A DNA stretch of 64,000 nucleotides from NCBI GenBank assembly GCA_900544265.1, contig UQUQ01000008.1:1-64000 (forward strand). The letters are read 5' to 3'. Shown here piece by piece: positions 18,365 through 27,973 of the stretch. Source of the stretch: an uncultured Alistipes sp. (GTDB taxonomy: Bacteria; Bacteroidota; Bacteroidia; Bacteroidales; Rikenellaceae). Each line of letters starts with the position of its first letter. The stretch's first letter is position 1. The translations under genes and the position numbers were made by a program. The notes beneath the pieces are model-generated. The model saw nothing but the letters and a program-made list of their open reading frames with translations, had not been told where the DNA came from and ran no database searches.

Positions 18365-19324
18365 TTATGCTCTTCCGTCGGCGATTTTCTGCAAAATGCG
18401 CCGCCCGACGGGGCACTGTGCGCAGCGCTCCGCCGCGCAGAACTCCGTGGCGAGCTGCAGCAGGGCCTGCGACTCGAAGGCGTTGCGGGGTGCGGCGCCC
18501 GCCGCGGCCCACAGGCGCATGTAGCGGTTCTCCTCGGCGGGCAGGCGTTCGAGCAGCGTGAGGGCGCTGTCGCGCAGCGCCTCGCGGCCCGTGCTGCTGC
18601 CGTAGGCGAACTGCAGCACGCAGACGAGGTTGATGCCGATGATGTTGGCCTTGAAGCGGCCGATGCGTTTGGGGGATTCGTCGCGCTCGGCGCCCGGTGT
18701 GTGGTGCGTGCGCCAGTAGGGCGAGGCCTCGACGCAGAAGAGCTGCCGGATATCCTCCTCCGAGCGGCAGGCCATGGCGCGCTCCATGATGAATTCATCC
18801 TGCGAGAAGAACTCCGCGGCCTGCGCGATGCGCAGCACGGGGTGGTTCGCCGGGCGGATGTTTGCCAGCTGCCACGCTCCGGCCTCCATCGCCGTGATTT
18901 CGTATTTGGCGGCCAGGTAGACGAACGTGCGCTTCAGATCGAGCGTGTAGGTGTCGTGCGGGTAGAGGTCGAGCAGCCCCGAGGTGCCCAGCAGCAGCGC
19001 CTCGACGGCGTGCGGCACCAGCCGCTCGCGCAGCACCGTCTTGTAGGGCACGCGGCGCGCCAGTTCGAGAAAGGCCTGCTGGTTCTGCCGGTCGCCCAGC
19101 GTGCGGAAGTAGAGCAGGTAGAAGGTCTGGTTCCAGTTTTCGTCGGCCTCGCGGCGCAACGCCTCGACGATGCGCATCTTGCGGCCGAGGCGGTCGAAGA
19201 GCAGCGACGTGCAGATCTCGCTGCGCTGCAGCGGGTTCTGTGCCGCGAGGTATCCGCCGCACGAGCACGTGGCGGCACCCGCCACGAGGCGGTCGAGCAG
19301 CTTGCGTGCGGAGTCGCTCTCCAT
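18365..19324 (-). CDS. DUF2851 family protein, N-terminally short
   Basis: A 319-residue protein whose body matches the C-terminal two thirds of DUF2851 as I know it in Bacteroidota: ANIRPANHPVLRIAQ, a PYWRTHH-like block, and a cysteine cluster near the end (CAAERCAQCPVGRRIL). Typical members are about 420 residues; the first ~120 residues seem to be missing here, and the preceding gene ends only 2 bases upstream, leaving no room. It may be a short clade or a fused/deleted version. Function unknown. Last gene of the GSCFA-to-DUF2851 cluster. Confidence 0.75.
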   Translation of the reverse strand: MESDSARKLLDRLVAGAATCSCGGYLAAQNPLQRSEICTSLLFDRLGRKMRIVEALRREADENWNQTFYLLYFRTLGDRQNQQAFLELARRVPYKTVLRERLVPHAVEALLLGTSGLLDLYPHDTYTLDLKRTFVYLAAKYEITAMEAGAWQLANIRPANHPVLRIAQAAEFFSQDEFIMERAMACRSEEDIRQLFCVEASPYWRTHHTPGAERDESPKRIGRFKANIIGINLVCVLQFAYGSSTGREALRDSALTLLERLPAEENRYMRLWAAAGAAPRNAFESQALLQLATEFCAAERCAQCPVGRRILQKIADGRA

Positions 19325-19326
19325 CG

Positions 19327-19659
19327 TCAGAGCATGTTGAGCTCCAGCAGCGCCTCCTCGGACATCATGCTCTTGTCCCAGACGGGATCGAACGTGAGGA
19401 TGACGTTCACGGCCTTCACCCCCTTGACCTTGGCCACCTGCTGGTTGACGTCCTCGACGAGCATGTCGGCCATCGGGCAGTTGGGCGCGGTGAGCGTCAT
19501 GCGGATGTTGGCCGTGCCGTCGGGCGTGTAGTCTATTTCGTAGATGAGTCCCAGGTCGTAGACGTTGACCGGGATCTCGGGATCGTAGATGTTTTTCAGG
19601 GTCGCTACGATGTCCTTTTCGACCTGCAGTATCTCTTCGGGTGTCATGTTGCCGTTCAT
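19327..19659 (-). CDS. MIP18/DUF59 family iron-sulfur assembly protein (SufT-like)
   Basis: A 110-residue protein with the MIP18 (DUF59) fold signature: YDPEIPVNVYDLGLIY and the conserved cysteine in TLTAPNCPMADML (Cys61). Members assist iron-sulfur cluster maturation. The start overlaps the sufE stop (ATGA), so the two are translationally coupled; MTPEE four codons on is an alternative start. Together with sufE this is a small Fe-S accessory module separate from any sufBCD, which is not in this window. Confidence 0.92.
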   Translation of the reverse strand: MNGNMTPEEILQVEKDIVATLKNIYDPEIPVNVYDLGLIYEIDYTPDGTANIRMTLTAPNCPMADMLVEDVNQQVAKVKGVKAVNVILTFDPVWDKSMMSEEALLELNML

Positions 19660-20093
19660 TCGTGTTTCTGTTCCTTTTCTTTGGTCTCGAAGGCCAGCGC
19701 GTAGAGACGCATCTGCTTGATCATGGCGACCAGTCCGTTGGCCCGCGTGGGCGAGAGGTTGGCCGCCAGGCCGATGGCGTCGATGAAGTAAAGTTCCGTG
19801 GAGAGGATCTCCTGCGGCGTGCGTCCGTTCAGCACGCGGATCAGCAGCGAGATGATGCCCTTGGTGATGATGGCGTCGCTGTCGGCCGAGTAGTAGACGC
19901 GGCCCCCTTCGAGGCGGGCGTCGACCCACACGCGCGACTGGCAGCCCTGGATGACGTACTGCTCGGTGCGGTGCTCCGGCGCGATGGCCGGCAGCTGGTC
20001 GCTCAGCGAGATCAGGTAGTCGTACTTGTCGAGCCAGTCGTCGAAGATAGAGAACTCATCGATGATCTCCTCCTGTACCTTGTCCTTTTCCAT
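19656..20093 (-). CDS. sufE: SufE family cysteine desulfuration protein
   Basis: Accepts persulfide sulfur from a SufS-type cysteine desulfurase for iron-sulfur cluster assembly. The 145-residue protein has the active cysteine in YVIQGCQSRVW (Cys51), DDWLDKYDYLI near the N-terminus and the LSPTRANGL segment of the family. It starts 29 bases after the degenerate phosphatase gene and overlaps the MIP18-family gene by 4 bases. Confidence 0.95.
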   Translation of the reverse strand: MEKDKVQEEIIDEFSIFDDWLDKYDYLISLSDQLPAIAPEHRTEQYVIQGCQSRVWVDARLEGGRVYYSADSDAIITKGIISLLIRVLNGRTPQEILSTELYFIDAIGLAANLSPTRANGLVAMIKQMRLYALAFETKEKEQKHE

Positions 20094-20122
20094 ATCGTTT
20101 CGTTCGTTGATCCGTGATCCGT

Positions 20123-21682
20123 TTATTCCGCCGCCTCGGGGAGCACCTCCCCGTCGGAGGCCGTCGGGGCGTCGATGCCCGCCAGGCGGGCGAGCGTCGG
20201 GGCGACGGCCGTCATGCCGACCTGCCGCCGCACGCGCTGCGCCGCGATGCCCTTGCCGTAGAAGATCAGCGGCACGTGCGTGTCGTAGCCGTACATCGAC
20301 CCGGAGGCCGAGACTACGCCGTCGCGCTCCTCGATCCACCCCGGCATGAGGTTGAGCACCACGTCGCCCGAGCGGCGCGGGTAAAAGCCGTTCTGCATCA
20401 GACGGGCGTAGCCGCTGCCGAAGTAGCTCGTGCGCATGGCCGTCGAGGAGAGCGCATGCGACACGCCGTCGAACTGCATGGCGAAGGTCGCCACCTCGTT
20501 CTGCACCTCCGAGAGGTCGAGCCCCCGTTCGTAGATGAGGTTGTGGTTGAGCCACAGCGAGCGCTCCTCGTAGCCGAGCACCCAGTTGCCCATGCCGTAG
20601 CGGACGTTCAGGAAGCCGTTGACGATCACCTCGAACTGCCGGGCGTTGAAGCGCTCGGCGGGCGTGGGGCCCGCATCGAACGAGGGGCTGGAGCCGTGGT
20701 CCGAGGTGAGGACCACGATGGCGTCGCCGTCGCGCACCTGCGCGAAGAGGTAGGTCAGGAAGTCGGCCAGATCGCGGTCCAGCCGGTAGTACATGTCCTC
20801 GACCTCGACCGACTCGGGTCCGTAGGTTTCCATGATGCGGCGCGCGGGGTCGAGGCAGACGGTCAGCAGGTCGGGCACCTCGTCCGTCCCGAGGCGGTAC
20901 TGTGCGATGGCCTGCTTGGCGAAGGCGAGCAGGGCGCTGTTGCCCGCGGGCGTGCAGCGCAGCCGCTCCAGGTCGTCGGCCGGGTGCAGGCGCCCCTTGC
21001 CCGCCTCGTCCTTCTCGCGGCGGTTGCGGGCCGCGAGGGTGATGTCCCAGTGGCGCGTGTTGCGGTAGCGGGCGCGGTCGAGCAGCGTGCGCCACTCCTC
21101 CGCAAGGAAGGAGAGGTTGTAGTGCTCGCGGTTGCTGCGGGCGATCCAGTCGGGCAGCTCCTCCGCATAGTAGGGCGACGTGGCCCAGTTGCAGCGCCCG
21201 GTCTCGAGCCAGAAGACGTTGCCGCCCTTCCCGGCCAGGAGAATGGCTGATTCGGCTTCGGCGGCGACGGTCACCGTGCGGCTTTCGGGGCATTGCGCGC
21301 GCAGCGTTTCGGCCAGCGTCGGGGCGATGAGGTGGTAGGCGCCGGGGCCGCGCTTGCCTTCGGTCAGGAAGACCGTCTCGTTCGAGGTGTAGTCCCGCCA
21401 TGTCGGGCCGATGACGCCGTGCATCGAGGGCATGGCGCCCGTTGCGAGCGTTGCGAGCGAGACGGGCGTCGTGGTCTGCATGCAGTCGTAGCGGGCGTCG
21501 GCATAGCATGTGCCGCCCTCGGCCAGGCGCTTCAGCCCGCCGTCGCCGAAATTCGCGGCGTAGCGCTCCAGGTCGCCGGCCCGCATCGAGCCGACGACGA
21601 TCTGCACGATCAGCCGCGGCCGGGCCGCAGCCGTCGTGAGCGCCGCGGCAGCCAGCAGGAGCAGGATGATTCTCTTCTTCAT
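20123..21682 (-). CDS. PafA-like alkaline phosphatase superfamily protein, probable pseudoenzyme
   Basis: A 519-residue exported protein (signal peptide about 1-20) with the overall plan of the Bacteroidota phosphatase PafA. Aligned by eye from memory to the Elizabethkingia enzyme, the nucleophile Thr is kept (Thr72) and so are DHG (Asp328, His329) and the final His (His469 in YDTHVPL). However, the metal ligands usually in VVDQMR and STDYVGH are replaced by Gly31, Arg281 and Glu285, and the substrate residues Asn, Lys and Arg by Pro93, Glu142 and Glu144. Bimetal phosphatase chemistry therefore looks impossible. It may bind a ligand or have other activity. Lies between GSCFA and sufE in a tight minus-strand cluster. 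Confidence 0.85.
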   Translation of the reverse strand: MKKRIILLLLAAAALTTAAARPRLIVQIVVGSMRAGDLERYAANFGDGGLKRLAEGGTCYADARYDCMQTTTPVSLATLATGAMPSMHGVIGPTWRDYTSNETVFLTEGKRGPGAYHLIAPTLAETLRAQCPESRTVTVAAEAESAILLAGKGGNVFWLETGRCNWATSPYYAEELPDWIARSNREHYNLSFLAEEWRTLLDRARYRNTRHWDITLAARNRREKDEAGKGRLHPADDLERLRCTPAGNSALLAFAKQAIAQYRLGTDEVPDLLTVCLDPARRIMETYGPESVEVEDMYYRLDRDLADFLTYLFAQVRDGDAIVVLTSDHGSSPSFDAGPTPAERFNARQFEVIVNGFLNVRYGMGNWVLGYEERSLWLNHNLIYERGLDLSEVQNEVATFAMQFDGVSHALSSTAMRTSYFGSGYARLMQNGFYPRRSGDVVLNLMPGWIEERDGVVSASGSMYGYDTHVPLIFYGKGIAAQRVRRQVGMTAVAPTLARLAGIDAPTASDGEVLPEAAE

Positions 21683-21706
21683 GGTGCGTATAAACGGACG
21701 GCAAAT

Positions 21707-22666
21707 TTACGAATTAATTTCGATACATTGTCTGAAATATTCCGCCTCGGCATGAAAATCCACCCCGGGCAGGGCGGCGATGCGCTCCAGCATGCGGCGG
21801 CAGAAGTCGCGGTGCGCCGCCGAGTGCGGATCGCGGGGGCGGTGTGCGGCCGCCGCGGCGATCGCCTCGACCTCGGGCAGCAGGGCCTGCGCCTCGGGGG
21901 TGAGCGCCGCGGCGGAGAACTTCTCCCAGATGTAGGCGACGGCCTGTGGTGAGGGATGCACCAGGTCGTCGGCGTAGAAGCGGTAGTCGCGCAGGTCGTC
22001 CGTCAGAATCTCGTAGGCCGGGAAGTAGCTCACGCGGTCGTAGCGCTCCGTGAGCTGCTCGGCGGCGAGCCGCAGCGTTGCCTTGCTCGCGGCGTTGCCC
22101 GCCAGGCCGTCGCCGAGGTGCCGCACGGGGCTGACCGTGAGGATGATCTCCCGCCCGGCGAGCGGCCCCTCGATCGCCGCGGCAAGGGCTTCGGTGACCT
22201 CTTCGACCGTCAGGCGCCGCCGCGTGAACTCCGCGGCGGGCTGGCGGTGGCAGTTGGCAACCACCTCTCCGCCGCGCTCGTAGACCCATGCCGTGCCGAG
22301 CGTCAGCACCACGCGGTCGGCCGCGTCGAGCGCTTCGGCACCCGCTCGTCGGGCGGCGTTCATCCGTTGGAGCGCCTCGTCGGCCGTCGGGGCCGCGAAG
22401 TCGCCGTGGAAGCCGAAGTGGAACCACCGCCCGCCGTCGCAGTGCAGCTCCTCGCGGTGGACCGGCGTCGGGTAGCTGCGCAGCGCCTCGACGATCGAGA
22501 GCGGGTTGAAGAGGATGCCCGTGGGGTTGACCGTGACGCGGAACTTCGCACGGGCGAGGCGGGCGCCGATCTGTTCGGCGAAGCACGATCCGAGAGCGAG
22601 CGTGCGGTGTTCGTAGCCGATGCGGGTGTGCAGGGGCGCGATGTCGATTTCGGTGTGGAATTTCAT
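21707..22666 (-). CDS. GSCFA domain protein
   Basis: A 319-residue protein with the eponymous motif in LALGSCFAEQIG near residue 27 and the NPTGILFNPLSI block. GSCFA is an SGNH-hydrolase-like domain with no firmly established substrate. The later segments TVSPVRHLGDG and DDLVHPSP fit the catalytic/oxyanion blocks of this fold. It starts from a TAATTTTG -7 element four bases before the ATG, so its mRNA is probably leaderless. First gene of the cluster with the phosphatase-like gene, sufE, MIP18-family and DUF2851 genes (gaps 24-29 bases or overlaps). Confidence 0.9.
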   Translation of the reverse strand: MKFHTEIDIAPLHTRIGYEHRTLALGSCFAEQIGARLARAKFRVTVNPTGILFNPLSIVEALRSYPTPVHREELHCDGGRWFHFGFHGDFAAPTADEALQRMNAARRAGAEALDAADRVVLTLGTAWVYERGGEVVANCHRQPAAEFTRRRLTVEEVTEALAAAIEGPLAGREIILTVSPVRHLGDGLAGNAASKATLRLAAEQLTERYDRVSYFPAYEILTDDLRDYRFYADDLVHPSPQAVAYIWEKFSAAALTPEAQALLPEVEAIAAAAAHRPRDPHSAAHRDFCRRMLERIAALPGVDFHAEAEYFRQCIEINS

Positions 22667-22670
22667 ACGG

Positions 22671-22678
22671 CAAAATTA
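22671..22678 (-). promoter_or_regulatory. -7 element of the GSCFA gene (leaderless geometry)
   Basis: TAATTTTG on the minus strand, exactly four bases before the ATG. It faces the ispE promoter; the two -7 elements are nine bases apart. Confidence 0.65.
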
Positions 22679-22687
22679 GAAAATTCT

Positions 22688-22695
22688 TATCTTTA
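22688..22695 (+). promoter_or_regulatory. -7 element of ispE (leaderless geometry)
   Basis: TATCTTTA, one mismatch from consensus, exactly four bases before the ispE ATG. Confidence 0.6.
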
Positions 22696-22699
22696 CGGC

Positions 22700-23518
22700 A
22701 TGATCCTGAAAGCAAACTGCAAAATAAATCTCGGGCTGGACATCCTGCGCCGCCGTGCGGACGGATACCACGACCTCGAGACGGTGATGTTTCCCGTCCG
22801 GGAGCTCTTTGACGAGGTGGAGGTGACGCGCACGGGGGCCGTCGGCGTGGAGTTCCTCCAGCAGGGCCTTGCCGTCGACTGTCCTGCGGAGCAGAATATC
22901 TGCCTGAAGGCCTTTGCGCTGCTGCGCGACCGCTGCGGCGTGGACGGCGTCCGCATCCGCCTCGACAAGCGCGTTCCGTTCGGTGCGGGGCTCGGGGGCG
23001 GCTCGGCCGACGGTACGGCGGTGATCGTGGCCCTCGACCGGCTCTTCGACCTGCGGCTTTCGGAGCGGGAGCTCATCGACTGCGCCGCGGCGCTGGGCAG
23101 CGATACGGCCTTTTTCGTGCGCAACACGCCGCAGCTCTGCACGGGGCGCGGCGAGGTGATGACGCCCTGTGCGGTCGACCTGCGGGGACTGACGCTCGTG
23201 GTGGTGAAGCCCGCCGAGGGGGTCTCGACGCGCGAAGCCTATGCCGGCGTGCGGCCCCGGGTGCCCGACGTGCCGCTTGCCGAGCGGCTGCGGTTTCCCG
23301 TGCGGCAGTGGCAGGGCGTCGTGACCAACGACTTCGAGGAGTCGGTCTTTGCAACGCACCCCGCGATCCGCGACGTGCGCGACCGGCTGCTGCGTGCCGG
23401 GGCGCTCTATGCCTCGATGTCGGGCAGCGGCTCGGCCGTCTTCGGACTCTTTGAAAATCCCGATCCGGCCTTTGCGCTCCGCGACGGGGAGTTCCTCCAC
23501 CAGGAGACGATCCGGTAA
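22700..23518 (+). CDS. ispE: 4-diphosphocytidyl-2-C-methyl-D-erythritol kinase
   Basis: ATP-dependent kinase of the MEP isoprenoid pathway, acting one step after IspD. The 272-residue GHMP kinase shows KINLGLDILRRRADGYHD at the start, the ATP-binding PFGAGLGGGSADG loop and the C-terminal MSGSGSAVFG motif. The ATG is fixed by the promoter element four bases upstream; a longer open frame upstream is antisense to the GSCFA gene. Confidence 0.96.
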   Translation: MILKANCKINLGLDILRRRADGYHDLETVMFPVRELFDEVEVTRTGAVGVEFLQQGLAVDCPAEQNICLKAFALLRDRCGVDGVRIRLDKRVPFGAGLGGGSADGTAVIVALDRLFDLRLSERELIDCAAALGSDTAFFVRNTPQLCTGRGEVMTPCAVDLRGLTLVVVKPAEGVSTREAYAGVRPRVPDVPLAERLRFPVRQWQGVVTNDFEESVFATHPAIRDVRDRLLRAGALYASMSGSGSAVFGLFENPDPAFALRDGEFLHQETIR

Positions 23519-23560
23519 CCCCTTTCGTGCAGGCGGGGCGGCTCCGGACGGTCCGGAATG

Positions 23561-23597
23561 AAAAGGGCAGCACCCGAAACCGGGTTGCCGCCTTTTC
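23561..23597 (+). terminator. Terminator after ispE
   Basis: Imperfect 16-base stem (AAAAGGGCAGCACCCG against CGGGTTGCCGCCTTTT) followed by T residues. The following 170 bases to rpiB are CT-rich with loosely repeated CTGCCT/TTCTCT units and hold no gene. Confidence 0.65.
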
Positions 23598-23768
23598 TGT
23601 CTGCGGGGTTCTGCGCTGCCTGCGGGGCCTGGTTCAGCCCCCTTTTCTCTGCTCTGCCTGCTTGGCGTTGCGCTGCCTCCTTTTCTCTGTTTTCTGCTTC
23701 TCCCTTCTCTGTTCTCCTCTGCGAAGCGGGACGGAGGCGGTTTCGCATACCCCCCCCTCCGGTCGGAG

Positions 23769-24209
23769 CTATTTGGCCGGTACGGGAATCTTGGCTATGC
23801 GGGCCTCGTGGCGGCCCCCCTCGAACGAGGCGCTGAAGAAGGCTTCGAGCATCCCGACCGCCTCGTCGTTGGTGATGAAGCGGGCCGGGAAGACGATGAC
23901 GTTGGCGTTGTTGTGGCGGCGGATGAGCGAAGCCACCTCGGGATCCCAGCACAGCCCGGCGCGGATGCCCTGATGCTTGTTGAGCGTCATGGCCATGCCC
24001 TCGCCCGAGCCGCAGAGCCCGATGCCGAACTCCACCTCGCCCTGCTCGACGGCCTCGGCCAGCGGGTGTGCGTAGTCGGGGTAGTCGACGCTCTCGGGCG
24101 AGTGCGTGCCGAAGTCGAGCACCTCATAGCCCATGGCGCCGAGGTAACCCACCAGAAACTCCTTCATTTCGTAGCCCGCGTGGTCGCAGGCGATTCCGAT
24201 CTTTTTCAT
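23769..24209 (-). CDS. rpiB: Ribose-5-phosphate isomerase B
   Basis: Interconverts ribose-5-phosphate and ribulose-5-phosphate in the pentose phosphate pathway. The 146-residue RpiB/LacAB-type protein starts MKKIGIACDHAGYEMK, with the active-site GLCGSGEGMAMTLNKH block and conserved HNNANV near residue 100. Start chosen at the first Met with a normal N-terminus; the frame remains open far upstream only as antisense shadow. Confidence 0.96.
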   Translation of the reverse strand: MKKIGIACDHAGYEMKEFLVGYLGAMGYEVLDFGTHSPESVDYPDYAHPLAEAVEQGEVEFGIGLCGSGEGMAMTLNKHQGIRAGLCWDPEVASLIRRHNNANVIVFPARFITNDEAVGMLEAFFSASFEGGRHEARIAKIPVPAK

Positions 24210-24341
24210 CGTATGCGTTTTATAGTGTATTTTGTCTCCGTTGTGCCGGGCGGGGTCTGCAGTCGGCTGCGGATTCCGCCCTCCTCTGACAAAGATACGC
24301 AAAAATCGCGACGGTATTGTGTCCGGGCCCGGATTTTGTAC

Positions 24342-24349
24342 TACTTTTG
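24342..24349 (+). promoter_or_regulatory. -7 element of DUF454 gene (leaderless geometry)
   Basis: TACTTTTG exactly four bases before a GTG start codon. The spacing matches that of several ATG genes in the window and supports the GTG assignment. Confidence 0.6.
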
Positions 24350-24353
24350 TGCC

Positions 24354-24719
24354 GTGAAACCCCTTTTTGCCACCTTGGGCTGCATCGCCTTCGCGCTGGG
24401 CATCGTCGGCATCTTTGTGCCGCTGCTGCCCACGACCCCCTTTCTGCTGCTCGCCGCGGCACTTTGGGTGCGCTCCTCGCCGCGCCTCTACGCGTGGCTG
24501 CTCGCGCATCCGCGGCTGGGCCCCTGCATCCGCAACTTCCGCGAAAAGCGGGCCATTCCGCTGCGGGCCAAGATTGTCTCCGTCACGCTGCTGTGGGCCA
24601 CGATGCTCTACTGCGCCTTCGCGCTGCTCGGCGCCTGGTGGTGGGCGCAGGCCGGCATGGTGCTCCTCGCCGCGGGCATCACGTGGCACATCCTCTCGTT
24701 CGCCACGCTGCGCGGCTGA
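24354..24719 (+). CDS. DUF454 (YbaN-like) inner-membrane protein
   Basis: A 121-residue protein with two N-terminal hydrophobic helices (LGCIAFALGIVGIFVPLLP and PFLLLAAALWV) and two at the C-terminus, joined by the conserved RLYAWLLAHPRLGPCI and FREKRAIP stretch. This is the DUF454/YbaN family, of unknown role. The start is a GTG, selected because the promoter leaves no room for an upstream codon. It ends 96 bases before the convergent typA gene with a perfect shared terminator. Confidence 0.88.
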   Translation: MKPLFATLGCIAFALGIVGIFVPLLPTTPFLLLAAALWVRSSPRLYAWLLAHPRLGPCIRNFREKRAIPLRAKIVSVTLLWATMLYCAFALLGAWWWAQAGMVLLAAGITWHILSFATLRG

Positions 24720-24755
24720 CGGCGGCGGGGCAAACCGCCTTGGAAATCTATGGAT

Positions 24756-24793
24756 AAAAAACCGGACCGACTGGCCAGTCGGTCCGGTTTTTT
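24756..24793. terminator. Perfect bidirectional terminator between DUF454 gene and typA
   Basis: A 38-base perfect palindrome: six A, a GC-rich arm ACCGGACCGACTGG and its complement, six T. It can stop transcription from both convergent genes. Confidence 0.92.
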
Positions 24794-24814
24794 GCCGGTG
24801 TAGCGTCGCGGCGG

Positions 24815-26614
<1,800 letters not shown>

Positions 26615-26638
26615 AGAACAGAATCGAATTTTGTGCTG

Positions 26639-26646
26639 CAAAGGTA
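26639..26646 (-). promoter_or_regulatory. -7 element of typA
   Basis: Exact TACCTTTG on the minus strand, 24 bases before the ATG; it is back-to-back with the aroB promoter 21 bases away. Confidence 0.65.
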
Positions 26647-26667
26647 ACAAATTCTCCGGAAAAATAC

Positions 26668-26675
26668 TATTTTTG
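26668..26675 (+). promoter_or_regulatory. -7 element of aroB
   Basis: TATTTTTG on the + strand, 28 bases before the aroB ATG. Confidence 0.6.
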
Positions 26676-26703
26676 TCTCTTCCCGAATGAAAAACATCCC
26701 TGC

Positions 26704-27720
26704 ATGAAACCTGCGTTCAATGTCGGCGGCCGGAGCGACATTTACATCGGCCCGGCGGGGGAGCTGCTCGGCGGCGTGCTGCCCGCAGGACGCATCGTCG
26801 CACTCTCCGATACGACGGTCGCCCGCTGCTGCGGGGAGTTGCTGGCTCCCTACGAGTGCGTGCTCATCGGCACGGGCGAGCAGAACAAGACGCTGCGCAC
26901 CGTCGAGACGGTCTACCGCCGCTTCATCGAACTGGGCGTCGACCGCCGGACCTTCGTCCTGGCCGTCGGCGGAGGCATCGTCACCGACGTGGCGGGCTTC
27001 GCCGCGGCGACCTACATGCGCGGCGTGGCCTTCGGCTTCGTGCCGACGACCCTGCTCGGGCAGGTCGACGCCGCCGTGGGGGGCAAGAACGGCGTGAATG
27101 TCGACGGTTACAAGAACATGGCCGGGACCTTCACGCAGCCGCGTTTCGTCATCTGCGATCCGGCGCTGCTGCGCACGCTTCCCGACCGCGAGTTCCGAGC
27201 CGGACTGGCCGAGGTGGTCAAGGCGGCCGTCATCGCCGATGCCGACCTCTTCGCCTGCATTGCGCAGAGCACCTTCGGGCAGCTGCGCAGCGACGCGGAG
27301 CTGCTTGCGGACGTCGTGGCGGCGGCGGTCCGCGTCAAGACCGACATCGTCGGGCGCGACGAGCGCGAACGGGGCGAGCGGCGCAAGCTCAACCTCGGCC
27401 ACACGCTGGCCCACGCCATCGAGAAATGCTCGCCCGCGATGAACCACGGCGAGGCCGTGGCCGTCGGTACGGCCCTCATCGCCGATGCCGCCGTGCGGCT
27501 GGGCGTGCTTTCGGATGCCGACCGGGTGCGCATCCGGGAGCTGCTCGCCCGCCTGGGCTTCGATCTGACGCCGCCCGTGGCGATGCCGCTCCTGCTCAAG
27601 GAGGTCGTCAGGGACAAGAAGAGCGAGGACGGCCTGCTGCATGTCGTCCTGCCCGTGGGCATCGGCGACTGCACCGTGCGTCCGATGACCCCCGAGTCCT
27701 TTGCCGCCCTCTTCGACTGA
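26704..27720 (+). CDS. aroB: 3-dehydroquinate synthase
   Basis: Second step of the shikimate pathway (DAHP to 3-dehydroquinate, NAD and metal dependent). The 338-residue protein shows GGGIVTDVAGFAAATYMRG, the PTTLLGQVDAAVGGK block, and the metal-binding KLNLGHTLAHAIE and MNHGEAVA histidines. It stands alone, divergent from typA, followed by a tandem repeat region rather than a clear terminator. Confidence 0.97.
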   Translation: MKPAFNVGGRSDIYIGPAGELLGGVLPAGRIVALSDTTVARCCGELLAPYECVLIGTGEQNKTLRTVETVYRRFIELGVDRRTFVLAVGGGIVTDVAGFAAATYMRGVAFGFVPTTLLGQVDAAVGGKNGVNVDGYKNMAGTFTQPRFVICDPALLRTLPDREFRAGLAEVVKAAVIADADLFACIAQSTFGQLRSDAELLADVVAAAVRVKTDIVGRDERERGERRKLNLGHTLAHAIEKCSPAMNHGEAVAVGTALIADAAVRLGVLSDADRVRIRELLARLGFDLTPPVAMPLLLKEVVRDKKSEDGLLHVVLPVGIGDCTVRPMTPESFAALFD

Positions 27721-27769
27721 CCGCCCGTCGGCCGGCACCCGCTTTCGGAATGTCTCTTTTGCTGCCGGT

Positions 27770-27945
27770 CCATGCCATCGGCCGGCAGGCATCTGCTGCG
27801 AGGTGGTCCCATCTGCCGGCCGGTGCTTGCTGCGGAGTTGTTCCTCTGCCGGTCGGCGCCCGTTGCGGGGTGGTCCCTTCTGCCGGCCGGCGTCTTCTAT
27901 TCTGCCGGCACCCGCTGCCGGTTAAAACCTGCTGCCGGGTGGCTC
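27770..27945. repeat. Degenerate ~34-bp tandem repeat, four to five copies
   Basis: Units begin with TCTGCCGGCCGG-like blocks near 27778, 27812, 27846, 27880 and 27901, and carry a TTGCGGGGTGGTCCC-like end in the better copies. The array occupies the gap between the convergent aroB and AraC-type genes. Confidence 0.7.
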
Positions 27946-27973
27946 GTGCCGTGCATCCGTGGTCGCCCGCGGA

